From Bacteroidaceae bacterium (GTDB taxonomy: Bacteria; Bacteroidota; Bacteroidia; Bacteroidales; Bacteroidaceae), in assembly GCA_017552435.1 (NCBI GenBank), contig JAFZPZ010000019.1, positions 38,123-102,122 on the forward strand: a stretch of DNA of 64,000 bases, given 5' to 3'. Of this stretch, positions 8,333 to 17,007 are shown piece by piece (the first letter of the stretch is position 1; each line of letters begins with the position of its first letter). The position numbers and the translations under genes are program-made. Under the pieces are notes generated by a model that made no database searches, had not been told where the DNA came from, and saw nothing but the letters and a program-made list of their open reading frames with translations.

Positions 8333-9466
8333 ATGGACAAAGCATTATGGTTTAATAACATACGAATCTATCATCTGCTGATTGACAGATTCAACGGAGG
8401 CTGGCAGACACCGCCGAAAAGTGAGAATGTTTTTTGCGGGGGAAACCTGCAGGGAGTTATCGAGAAACTTGACTATATCAAGGACCTTGGCTTCACAGCC
8501 ATCATGCTCTCGCCTATCTTCAAGTCGGCAAACTATCACGGGTACCATACCCTGAATTTCGAAGATGTCGATCCGCACTTCGGTACGTGGGACGACTATC
8601 AGCAGTTGCTCGACCAGGCGCACGACAAGGGACTGCGGATTATCTGCGACTTTGTGCCCAACCATTGCTGGTATCAGGCTCCCATCTTCGAGCAATCCCT
8701 GCTGAAGAACGGTGGTAAGCATCGTGACTGGTTCTTCTATCCCAAGGCAGACAGCGACGAGTTTGTTTCGTTTCTGGGCTTCGGTGACTTGCCCAAGTTC
8801 AATCTGACGAACCCCGAGGTGGTCAGTTTCATGATTGACAAGGCAGAAAAACTCGCCCGCATGGGAGTGGATGCCTTCCGCATCGACCATGCGCTGGGAC
8901 AGCCACATAGTTTCCTGAAGAGCTTACGCGAAAAATTACAGGAGATTCGCAGCGACATCGTTGTGTTCGGCGAAGTGTGGGCGTTCGGTATTGGCCCGCA
9001 GCTGGCCAGCCAGTTGTACTTCAAGACAGAAAGCAGGCTAAACGAGTTTCTTGCACAGGACACCAAGCCCTTTAACCAGGACGACCTGCAGACCGACTAC
9101 ACAGAAACACTGGATGGTGTATTGGACTTTGCCTATCGCGACATTCTACTGGAAGAAATACAGGCAGGCAGGGGTATCAAGGGGAATCTGACCTTACGCA
9201 ACAAGGTAGATGCTCATTTCGCCAAGTATCCCGCCGATTTCAAACTGGTTTTGTTCCTGGATAATCACGATACCGACAGATTCCTTTTCAATTGTCATGA
9301 TGACGTGAACCTTTTGCAAGAAGCCATCGAGTTTACGAAGGAACTGCCCCATCCGTTCTCCTTCCTCTATGGAACAGAACAGTTGATGACCATTACCAAG
9401 ACCATCTTCAATGCAGAGCCGTATGCTGACCTCCGTGTACGCAACTGTATGGATTGGTCTAAGTAG
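8333..9466 (+). CDS. GH13 alpha-amylase-family enzyme, short cytoplasmic form
   Basis: 377 residues with no signal peptide, so probably intracellular. The TIM-barrel motifs of family GH13 are in order: region I DFVPNHCW, region II DAFRIDHALG (nucleophile Asp), region III VVFGEVWAFG (acid/base Glu) and region IV FLDNHDTDRF (third Asp). The protein ends soon after the barrel, so the usual C-terminal beta domain is missing or reduced. Acting next to pfkA and a glycogen-debranching enzyme, it plausibly trims storage or imported alpha-glucans; the exact bond specificity (hydrolase or transferase) cannot be read. Confidence 0.88.
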   Translation: MDKALWFNNIRIYHLLIDRFNGGWQTPPKSENVFCGGNLQGVIEKLDYIKDLGFTAIMLSPIFKSANYHGYHTLNFEDVDPHFGTWDDYQQLLDQAHDKGLRIICDFVPNHCWYQAPIFEQSLLKNGGKHRDWFFYPKADSDEFVSFLGFGDLPKFNLTNPEVVSFMIDKAEKLARMGVDAFRIDHALGQPHSFLKSLREKLQEIRSDIVVFGEVWAFGIGPQLASQLYFKTESRLNEFLAQDTKPFNQDDLQTDYTETLDGVLDFAYRDILLEEIQAGRGIKGNLTLRNKVDAHFAKYPADFKLVLFLDNHDTDRFLFNCHDDVNLLQEAIEFTKELPHPFSFLYGTEQLMTITKTIFNAEPYADLRVRNCMDWSK

Positions 9467-9493
9467 CCTCAGTAACTTGCCAAAATTAATATC

Positions 9494-11431
9494 ATGAGAT
9501 TGCCTCGGATACGTAATATCAAAGAATCACTCGCCAGCCGCATTAGCGTGTGGATCGTACTAACTGTAGTGGTAATTCTTACAGGCACGGTATTCGTCGG
9601 CAACCATTATGTGTTGAAAAGTATCAAACTCGAGGGAAATGTAAAGGCATTTAATGCTCTAAATGTTGTGGGGCAACGCCTCGAGGCTGCTCTCATCACT
9701 GTGGAAGTGGCCGTAAGGAATCATATGAGCGATATCCGCGAGAACCTGAACAATCCTGATGAACTCTACCGTATCACAAAAATGATGCTGGAGGACAACC
9801 CAGTTATTGTGGGTTCGGCAATTGCTTTCAGACCCAACTACTTTCCAGAACAGGGCGTATGGTTTTCTCCCTATAGTTATCGAGAAGCAGATACCATCAA
9901 AACGAAACAGTTAGGCTCGACTGAGTATGACTACCACAAGATGGACTGGTACCAGACAACAGACTCTCTAAAACACAGTTATTGGAGCGAGCCATATTTC
10001 GACAAGGGTGGTGGTGAGATGTTGATGACGACCTACTGCTATCCATTGATGGACGATGACGGGAATATTATTGCGGTGGTAACTGCTGATATATTGCTTG
10101 ATTATCTTACAGAGTTCATGGATGTAGAATATTTTATTCACGCCTATGTTTGCATGATAAGCAGGAAAGGCATGTTTATTTCTCAATCAGAGGAAGGTAT
10201 TGAACTCGAAGAAAACAGTATCAAGGTAGCAGAGGAAGCAGGGCTATACGAACTGATGGAGGTGGCCCAGGAGATGATTGACGGGAAAAGCGGTATGAAA
10301 GAGTGGACATCGCCTACGTATGGCGAGTCATATATCTTCTTTGTGCCACTTCAGCACATGGGGTGGTCAATTGCCATTATATGCGAAAAGTATGAACTTT
10401 TCAAGAACTATAATAGGGCTGCACTGGCTTTGCTTACTTTGTTCATCCTCATGTTGGTGTTGTTGACCTTTATTTTACGGAGGTTTATACATCAACTCAT
10501 CGCCCCACTGACGGAATTCACTCTGGCTGTGGATGAGGTGGCACAGGGTAATTTGCACGCTACCCTTCCCGAAATTCACTCTGAGGATGAGATGCATAAC
10601 CTGCACCATTCGTTCAGCATCATGCAGCAGTCGTTGGTCAAACAGATGGAGGAACTGAAACAAGTGAATGCGGCAAAGGGTCGAATTGAAGGAGAACTAC
10701 AGGCTGCCAAAGACATTCAGCTTTCCATGCTGCCGAAGACATACCCACCGTTCCCCGACCGTAACGACCTTGACATCTACGGCCAGCAGATTTCTGCCAA
10801 AGAGGTGGGCGGCGACCTCTACGACTTCTTTATTCTTAACGAAAAACTGTTTTTCTGCATTGGCGATGTATCGGGAAAGGGTGTGCCTGCCGCATTAGTG
10901 ATGGCAACTACGCTCAGCCGGTTCCGCAACGTAGCCAACTATGAGGACGATCTGGCCAAGATAATCAAGTCCATTAACAAAGCCACATGTGACGGCAATG
11001 AGACTATGATGTTTATTACCTTTTTTATAGGAGTGCTGGACCTGACTTCAGGATCCCTACACTACTGCAATGCAGGGCACAACAAGCCGTTCCTCCTTAG
11101 CGATAGCATCACCGAACTACCTGCAAAGCCAGACCTTCCCTTAGGCGTTTCCGACGAGGCATCTTTTGTGGTGAGGGAATGTACCTTGCCTGCAGGTGCT
11201 ATGCTGTTCCTCTACACCGACGGACTAACGGAAGCCATGAACGGACAGCGCGAGCAATTTGGCCGTCAGCGACTCATAGACAACCTGAAGAGCGGAGCCG
11301 ACAGCCAGAGCCAAATAGAGGAGATGACCCAAGCCGTACACCAGTTTGTAGGCGATGCCCCCCAAAGCGATGACCTAACGATGCTGACTATCAGATATTT
11401 AAACCAAAATACAACAACCGATAACCGATAA
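9494..11431 (+). CDS. Membrane sensor SpoIIE/RsbU-type serine phosphatase
   Basis: 645 residues. Order: TM helix (about 18-40), extracytoplasmic dCache-like sensor (about 40-300, with FRPNYFPEQGVWFSPYSYRE), TM helix (about 309-331), HAMP linker (about 332-385, RRFIHQLIAPLTEFTLAVDE), short coiled coil, then a PP2C/SpoIIE phosphatase with the metal motifs VGGDLYDFF, GDVSGKGVPAALV, CNAGHNKP, FLYTDGLTEAMN and QSDDLTML. By family knowledge it removes phosphate from a STAS-domain antagonist; such a protein is encoded 17 bp downstream and the matching kinase at 13925. It therefore looks like the input of a partner-switching pathway that responds to an external signal. Confidence 0.92.
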   Translation: MRLPRIRNIKESLASRISVWIVLTVVVILTGTVFVGNHYVLKSIKLEGNVKAFNALNVVGQRLEAALITVEVAVRNHMSDIRENLNNPDELYRITKMMLEDNPVIVGSAIAFRPNYFPEQGVWFSPYSYREADTIKTKQLGSTEYDYHKMDWYQTTDSLKHSYWSEPYFDKGGGEMLMTTYCYPLMDDDGNIIAVVTADILLDYLTEFMDVEYFIHAYVCMISRKGMFISQSEEGIELEENSIKVAEEAGLYELMEVAQEMIDGKSGMKEWTSPTYGESYIFFVPLQHMGWSIAIICEKYELFKNYNRAALALLTLFILMLVLLTFILRRFIHQLIAPLTEFTLAVDEVAQGNLHATLPEIHSEDEMHNLHHSFSIMQQSLVKQMEELKQVNAAKGRIEGELQAAKDIQLSMLPKTYPPFPDRNDLDIYGQQISAKEVGGDLYDFFILNEKLFFCIGDVSGKGVPAALVMATTLSRFRNVANYEDDLAKIIKSINKATCDGNETMMFITFFIGVLDLTSGSLHYCNAGHNKPFLLSDSITELPAKPDLPLGVSDEASFVVRECTLPAGAMLFLYTDGLTEAMNGQREQFGRQRLIDNLKSGADSQSQIEEMTQAVHQFVGDAPQSDDLTMLTIRYLNQNTTTDNR

Positions 11432-11448
11432 ACTGTAAACGACAACCA

Positions 11449-11760
11449 ATGAACATTGAAAGTTATAAACTAGGGGAAGAGTTAGACTCTTTCAACTATG
11501 AGGAAGTACAAGATGGCATTCTGGCCATTCTGAATAAAGGCTGTAGTGCGGTGCTCGATATGACCTCCTGTAACTATGTTTCCAGTACAGGCCTGCGTGT
11601 ATTACTCTATTCCAAGAAGATTGCAGCCTCAAAAGGACTGAAGTTCTGTTTGGTAGGCATGAATGCCGAGGTTAAAGACATTATGAATGTTACAGGCTTT
11701 GATAGTTTTTTTGATTTCTACAACACCATGGAAGAATGCCTGTCGGCAATTAATAACTGA
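11449..11760 (+). CDS. STAS-domain anti-sigma-factor antagonist
   Basis: 103 residues, a single STAS domain. The conserved helix start NYVSSTGLRVLLYSKK carries the Ser pair at the position phosphorylated in SpoIIAA/RsbV, followed by LKFCLVGMNAEVKDIMNVTG. In this pathway type the unphosphorylated form binds the HATPase kinase and frees its other partner. Immediate neighbours are the phosphatase that would activate it (17 bp upstream) and glgX, after which the kinase gene follows. No separate sigma factor is encoded nearby, so the released target is unknown. Confidence 0.92.
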   Translation: MNIESYKLGEELDSFNYEEVQDGILAILNKGCSAVLDMTSCNYVSSTGLRVLLYSKKIAASKGLKFCLVGMNAEVKDIMNVTGFDSFFDFYNTMEECLSAINN

Positions 11761-11798
11761 CAATTTGAACTTTGATTTTTGAATTTTGAATTGATAGC

Positions 11799-13928
11799 AT
11801 GCATAGAGTCGATTTATTTCCCACCCATGAGTATCAGGGACTGAAGCTACGTCCGGGCAGGCCTTATCCGTTTGGCGCAACGGTCGTTGGCAATATGGTT
11901 AACTTTTCGGTATATTCCCGCTATGCTACCGACTGCACGTTAGTACTCTTTCACAACCGTGAAGAGAAACCATTCATCGAAATCCCCTTCTTCAAGGAGT
12001 TCCGACTGGGCAATGTGTTCTCGATGATTATCTTCAACCTTGATTATGAGAACATAGAATACGGTTTCCGAATGGACGGTCCTTTCCAACCAGAAGAAGG
12101 TCATCGCTTCGACAAGTCGAAAATCCTACTCGACCCCTACGCCAAACTGATTGCAGGGCGTGATGTATGGGGACAGGAACCCAACTGGGACAGCCTTTAC
12201 CAGTATCGTGCGCGGGTGGTGTTTGACGACTTTGATTGGGAAGACGACCTGCCTTTGGAAACGCCCGTCAATGACCTTATTATATATGAGATGCACGTGC
12301 GTAACTTTACGTGCGGCTCAGCTGCCAACGTGAAGCATCCTGGAACTTTTGCCGGTATCATTGAGAAGATACCCTATCTGAAGGAACTGGGTGTAAACTG
12401 TGTGGAACTGATGCCCATCCATGAATTTGACGAGTTCGAAAACTCGCGCTGTTCGCCAATAGACGGACGCCAACTTTATAACCTGTGGGGCTACAGCAAT
12501 GTGGGATTTTTTGCCCCCAAGGCTGCCTACGCCTCTTCGGGAAGATTCGGCATGCAAGTGGATGAACTTAAGAACCTCGTGAAAAAACTCCACGCCAACG
12601 GCATCGAAGTGATACTCGATGTGGTGTTCAACCACACCGCCGAAGGCAACGAACAAGGTCCCTACATCTCCTATCGTGGCATCGACAACAAGACCTATTA
12701 CATGCTTACACCAGACGGTTATTACTTTAACTTCAGCGGCTGCGGCAATACGCTGAACTGCAATAACCCCAATGTGCGAGATATGATTGTGGAAAGCCTA
12801 CGCTACTGGGTCACCGACTACCACATCGACGGTTTCCGTTTCGACCTAGCGGCTATCCTGGGACGTGACCAGAACGGAAATCCCATGTCTAACCCACCGC
12901 TACTGGAATCACTGGCACACGACCCGATTCTGGGAAAGACAAAACTTATCGCCGAAGCCTGGGATGCAGGCGGACTTTATCAGGTGGGCTCTTTCCCATC
13001 GTGGGGACGCTGGGCTGAATGGAACGGTAAGTTCCGCGACAGTATGCGTCGTTTCCTGAAGAGCGATGAACAGGTGCTGGCCGACGTGAAGGAACGCATC
13101 ATTGGCTCGCCAGACCTCTATGCCTCACAAAAACGAGGCATCAAAGCCAGCGTGAATTTCGTCACCGCTCACGACGGATTTACTCTGATGGACCTGGTAT
13201 CGTATAACAGCAAGCACAACGAGGCCAACGGCGAGGACAATCGCGACGGCGAGAACCACAATAACAGTTGGAACTGCGGCTGGGAAGGAGAATGCGATGA
13301 TGCCGGAATCAACCGCCTACGCCACCAGCAAGTAAAGAATGCCATCACGCTGCTGATGGTTAGCCAGGGCATCCCCATGGTGCTCTCGGGCGATGAGATG
13401 GGCAACTCCCAGCAAGGCAACAACAACGCCTATTGCCAAGATAACGAAATTGCCTGGCTCGATTGGAATAATCTGAAGAAGAATGCCGACATATTCCGCT
13501 ATTTCAAGCAGATAATCAAATTCCGCCGACTGCATAAGGTGCTTCGTTACGACGAGCATTTGAGCCACAGCGACTATCTGGGGCTTGGCTACCCCGACTT
13601 TTCTTGGCACGGTGTAAAGGCATGGCAACCCGAAAGCGGCTACAACAACTTAACGGCTGCTTTCATGCTCAACGGACAATATACAGTTACAGAATCCGAA
13701 GGCGTTCCCGATGACTTCATTTATGTAGCCATGAACATGCATTGGGAGATGCACGGTTTCGAACTGCCTCAGTTGCCACAGGGTATGGCTTGGCACATAT
13801 TTGCCAATACCGGAATGGATGCTCCCGAAGATATCTTTGAACCTGGGGAGGAACCCATTATCGACAACCAGCATGAGGTACTCCTCGGCCCACGTTCCAT
13901 CATCATCTTAGTAGGGAGAAAAAAATGA
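11799..13928 (+). CDS. glgX: Glycogen-debranching enzyme, GlgX/isoamylase type (GH13)
   Basis: 709 residues. An N-terminal CBM48-like domain (FGATVVGNMVNFSVYSRYAT) precedes a GH13 barrel with VILDVVFNHTAEGN, DGFRFDLAAILGRD (nucleophile Asp), KLIAEAWDAGG (acid/base Glu) and FVTAHDGFTLMDLVSYN (third Asp). Those motifs, together with YRGIDNKTYYML and the NCGWEGECDD loop, fit debranching enzymes that cut alpha-1,6 links of glycogen or limit dextrins. The last 4 bp (ATGA) overlap the start of the anti-sigma kinase gene, showing translational coupling with the signalling module. It has no signal peptide. Confidence 0.92.
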   Translation: MHRVDLFPTHEYQGLKLRPGRPYPFGATVVGNMVNFSVYSRYATDCTLVLFHNREEKPFIEIPFFKEFRLGNVFSMIIFNLDYENIEYGFRMDGPFQPEEGHRFDKSKILLDPYAKLIAGRDVWGQEPNWDSLYQYRARVVFDDFDWEDDLPLETPVNDLIIYEMHVRNFTCGSAANVKHPGTFAGIIEKIPYLKELGVNCVELMPIHEFDEFENSRCSPIDGRQLYNLWGYSNVGFFAPKAAYASSGRFGMQVDELKNLVKKLHANGIEVILDVVFNHTAEGNEQGPYISYRGIDNKTYYMLTPDGYYFNFSGCGNTLNCNNPNVRDMIVESLRYWVTDYHIDGFRFDLAAILGRDQNGNPMSNPPLLESLAHDPILGKTKLIAEAWDAGGLYQVGSFPSWGRWAEWNGKFRDSMRRFLKSDEQVLADVKERIIGSPDLYASQKRGIKASVNFVTAHDGFTLMDLVSYNSKHNEANGEDNRDGENHNNSWNCGWEGECDDAGINRLRHQQVKNAITLLMVSQGIPMVLSGDEMGNSQQGNNNAYCQDNEIAWLDWNNLKKNADIFRYFKQIIKFRRLHKVLRYDEHLSHSDYLGLGYPDFSWHGVKAWQPESGYNNLTAAFMLNGQYTVTESEGVPDDFIYVAMNMHWEMHGFELPQLPQGMAWHIFANTGMDAPEDIFEPGEEPIIDNQHEVLLGPRSIIILVGRKK

Positions 13929-14344
13929 AATTGCATTTCCAACCAATCAAAGGAAGAGCCCGCGAAATACTCAAGGCTATCCTGCAAACACCCGAGCTGG
14001 CTTCTTGTAGCCTAAAGGATGTAATGGTTCTCCGACTGGCTTGCGAGGAAGTGGTCATGAACATAACATCCTACGCCTATCCCGAAGGATTCGACGGTTA
14101 TCTGGATGTCGAAATCCAAAAGACTGACCGCATCGTTATCCGTTTCATAGATGGCGGCAAGCCTTTCAACCCTTTGAATCAACCTACTCCCGACACAAAT
14201 ATGCCGTGGAAACGCCGTCGCATCGGAGGGCTCGGTATTTTTCTCGTCACAAAAAAAATGGACGACATCCACTATGTTTACGAGGATAATAAAAATATTC
14301 TGACTATCGAAAAGGTAATTAAAAATGTTCGGGATAAGGACTAA
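13925..14344 (+). CDS. HATPase anti-sigma-factor serine kinase (RsbW/SpoIIAB-like)
   Basis: 139 residues, a single Bergerat-fold ATPase: N-box VLRLACEEVVMNITSYAYP, G1-type motif RFIDGGKPFNP and G2-type RRIGGLGIFLVTKKMDD. The family phosphorylates STAS antagonists and holds a sigma factor or other effector when the antagonist is phosphorylated. It overlaps glgX by ATGA and completes the phosphatase/antagonist/kinase set that starts at 9494. The operon position suggests that its output is tied to glycogen or glucose status, either by controlling these genes or by being controlled with them; this is an inference. Confidence 0.9.
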   Translation: MKLHFQPIKGRAREILKAILQTPELASCSLKDVMVLRLACEEVVMNITSYAYPEGFDGYLDVEIQKTDRIVIRFIDGGKPFNPLNQPTPDTNMPWKRRRIGGLGIFLVTKKMDDIHYVYEDNKNILTIEKVIKNVRDKD

Positions 14345-14388
14345 ATTTCTAATCCTTGCGAGCAGTTTAGGAAAAAAGGAATGATATT

Positions 14389-15417
14389 ATGAGCATGAAG
14401 AATAGAATCAGAATATGTACCGGCGTCTGGGCGCTCTTCGGTGTTCTGCTGGCCTTCCCCATTCAGGCCTCGGCACAGAAACGAACACTGCGGGAAAAGA
14501 TTGTCCGACTGGACAGCACCCTCTCTGCCCGGTACTACAAGATTCCCTATGACACGAACTACGTGGTGAGGCCCGAAGGCAAATGGACGCTGAAAGTCAA
14601 GCTTAACCAGACGGGAAACACCTTCCATGCGAAGGGGACAATAAACGGCATTACCTCCAAGGCAGACCTCGGCACAAAGTATAAGACCACCATAAGTCTG
14701 GGTGCCTCATACCGAGGCCTCTCAGCATCCTTTTCTCTCAATCCCGCCAAGATGAAGGGAATCTACAAGGACTATGAGCTCAACCTGAATTATTTCAGCA
14801 GCCGCGTCAGTCTTGACTTCAGTTACCAGCGGTCGGAAACCCTCTCCGGTGATATTAGACGCGATGACGGAATACATCAGCTGATATCGGGCGATGCTTC
14901 CATGAAGATAGTCAACGTGGCAGGCTACTATGCCTTCAACAACCGCAAGTTCTCCTTCCCTGCTGCCTTCAACCAAAACTATATCCAGCGCCGTTCCGCC
15001 GGCTCCTGGCTGGCTGGCATCAGCTACCAGGGCGGAAGCATCAAAACAACCGATGAGCTGAAGATGAGGAAACCGGATGCACCGGATGTCATCATAAAGT
15101 TTGGACATTTAGGCATCGGCGGCGGTTACGGCTATAATCTGGTGGTCGCCAGAAAGTGGCTCTTCCATCTTTCTGTATTGCCCACCTTTGTTGTCTATAA
15201 CAGGAATAAGCTAACCATCAACGGCGAAGAAAAGGAAGCAAAGCACATGCGCTTTCACATGATCTTCAACGAACGCGCAGCCATCATATACAACTTCTCA
15301 AAACGTTACTTTGCAGGTGCCACCCTGGTGATGAACAATTCCGTATTTGACAACGATGCAGTAATCATCAACCAGAACAAATGGCGTGTCCGTGCCATCG
15401 TAGGGATGCGTCTGTAA
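14389..15417 (+). CDS. DUF4421 family secreted protein
   Basis: 342 residues with an N-terminal signal sequence (about 1-29, ending ASAQ). The rest is rich in aromatic beta strands alternating with glycine turns, ending KWRVRAIVGMRL with the terminal aliphatic residue typical of outer-membrane barrels. The pattern DTNYVVRPEGKWTLKVKLNQ agrees with the Bacteroidetes DUF4421 family, whose function is unknown. It lies 44 bp after the anti-sigma kinase gene on the same strand. Outer-membrane location is inferred from the strand pattern only. Confidence 0.72.
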   Translation: MSMKNRIRICTGVWALFGVLLAFPIQASAQKRTLREKIVRLDSTLSARYYKIPYDTNYVVRPEGKWTLKVKLNQTGNTFHAKGTINGITSKADLGTKYKTTISLGASYRGLSASFSLNPAKMKGIYKDYELNLNYFSSRVSLDFSYQRSETLSGDIRRDDGIHQLISGDASMKIVNVAGYYAFNNRKFSFPAAFNQNYIQRRSAGSWLAGISYQGGSIKTTDELKMRKPDAPDVIIKFGHLGIGGGYGYNLVVARKWLFHLSVLPTFVVYNRNKLTINGEEKEAKHMRFHMIFNERAAIIYNFSKRYFAGATLVMNNSVFDNDAVIINQNKWRVRAIVGMRL

Positions 15418-15458
15418 CTACTTCTTGCGTCGATATACCATCCTAAATATTTTCAACA

Positions 15459-16964
15459 ATGAGACGAATCAACATTTATGAAGAGGCCAACAGGTGCCTT
15501 CTGTGTGCAGACGCGCCATGCAGTAAAGCATGTAAAAACGGCAATCCTGCGCGTGCCATTCGTGCCATCCGCTTTGGTAACGAGAAACTGGCAGGCCAGT
15601 GGATTAGCCAATGTACGGACGAGGAGCTTGAAACCGCCGAAAAGGCATGCATCCATTACGAGCGTCCCATCCGCATCAGGGAACTGGCTCGCACCGTGTG
15701 TTGCGATTCAGTCGCAACACACAATGCGGTGCCCTCCCTCGCCATTGACTTCTGCGGTATCCCTTGCGAAAACCCCTTCTTCCTCGCCTCATCGGCTGTC
15801 TGTACCAACTACGAGATGGTGGCGCGCGCCTTCGAGGCCGGCTGGGCAGGCGTCTTCTACAAGACCATCTGCATGCAGGAGATACGCGAGGTGTCGCCAC
15901 GTTTCGATGCCTGTCAGCAAGAGGGCTCTGCGGATTTCTACGCCTTCCGCAACATGGAACAGTTGAGCGAGAATCCCATGGAAGTAGACTTCGACATCCT
16001 GCGTCGGCTGAAACAAGATTATCCATCGAAAGTGGTCGTGGCCAGTATCATGGGGCAGAATGAGGAGGAGTGGATCAAGCTGGCGAAGATGGCCGAGGCG
16101 GCTGGTGTTGATGCCGTCGAGCTGAACTTCTCGTGTCCGCAGATGCGAATGGCTGGTATGGGCAGCGATGTGGGGCAGAACCCGGAGCTGGTACTCTTCT
16201 ATACTACTTTTGTCAAACGTAGTGTCTCCATTCCCGTCATTCCGAAGATGACACCCAATATCACCCACATCACGGAACCGGCCATGTCGGCGTACTTTGC
16301 CGGTGCCGATGCCATATCGGCCATCAACACCATTAAAAGCGTAACGATGGGCGACCGTGCCCGGGTATCGGGACATAAAACCATTTCGGGCCTCTCAGGA
16401 AGAGCTGTGCGTCCCATCGCCCTCCGTCACATTCTGGAGATGGCGAAGACCCCGATGACACGTACTGCTTCGAAACTTGACGAATCTAAGAATAGCATGT
16501 ACGGAAAGGGAATGGAGATTAGTGGCATCGGCGGTATCGAGACGTGGAAGGATGCACTGGAATTTATCCAGCTGGGCTGCCGCAACGTGCAGGTGTGCAC
16601 CGCCGTGATGCAGTACGGCTATCGTATCATCGACGACCTGATTCTCGGCATGCAGCATTACCTTGCGGAGCGAGGCATAGCGTCGCTCGATAGCATCGTG
16701 GGCGAAGAACTGCCCAACTTTGTAACTCCTACCGACCTCGACCGCACCACCATTGTCTATCCGAAGATTGACCGCGACAAGTGTATCGGCTGTGGGCGTT
16801 GCTACACTTCCTGTCAAGACGGCGGCCACCAGGCTATCGCTTTCGACACGGAGACCCGCCAACCTCGCATCGTCGGCACAAAATGTGTAGGCTGCCATCT
16901 TTGCCGCCTGGTATGTCCAACAGGTGCAATAGGACTGACAAAGCGAATCCCAAAGAAAAAATAA
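15459..16964 (+). CDS. PreA-like dihydropyrimidine dehydrogenase subunit with extra N-terminal Fe-S domain
   Basis: 501 residues. Residues 1-80 carry a Cys cluster (RCLLCADAPCSKACKNG) like the N-terminal Fe-S domain of GltD/DPD-type proteins. Residues about 85-420 form a dihydroorotate-dehydrogenase-like FMN barrel (ELNFSCPQMRMAGMGSDVGQ, KMTPNITHIT, ISGIGGIETWKDALEF). The C-terminus has two 4Fe-4S motifs (CIGCGRCYTSCQDGG and CVGCHLCRLVCP). The family reduces uracil or thymine with electrons from a PreT-like partner, and no preT gene is adjacent. The position holding the active-site Cys in mammalian DPD (ACGQ) reads DVGQ here, so the substrate should not be assumed. Confidence 0.8.
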   Translation: MRRINIYEEANRCLLCADAPCSKACKNGNPARAIRAIRFGNEKLAGQWISQCTDEELETAEKACIHYERPIRIRELARTVCCDSVATHNAVPSLAIDFCGIPCENPFFLASSAVCTNYEMVARAFEAGWAGVFYKTICMQEIREVSPRFDACQQEGSADFYAFRNMEQLSENPMEVDFDILRRLKQDYPSKVVVASIMGQNEEEWIKLAKMAEAAGVDAVELNFSCPQMRMAGMGSDVGQNPELVLFYTTFVKRSVSIPVIPKMTPNITHITEPAMSAYFAGADAISAINTIKSVTMGDRARVSGHKTISGLSGRAVRPIALRHILEMAKTPMTRTASKLDESKNSMYGKGMEISGIGGIETWKDALEFIQLGCRNVQVCTAVMQYGYRIIDDLILGMQHYLAERGIASLDSIVGEELPNFVTPTDLDRTTIVYPKIDRDKCIGCGRCYTSCQDGGHQAIAFDTETRQPRIVGTKCVGCHLCRLVCPTGAIGLTKRIPKKK

Positions 16965-17007
16965 AGGGCACTGTGATTTTCAATATGTAAATGTAATATT
17001 TTGAACG

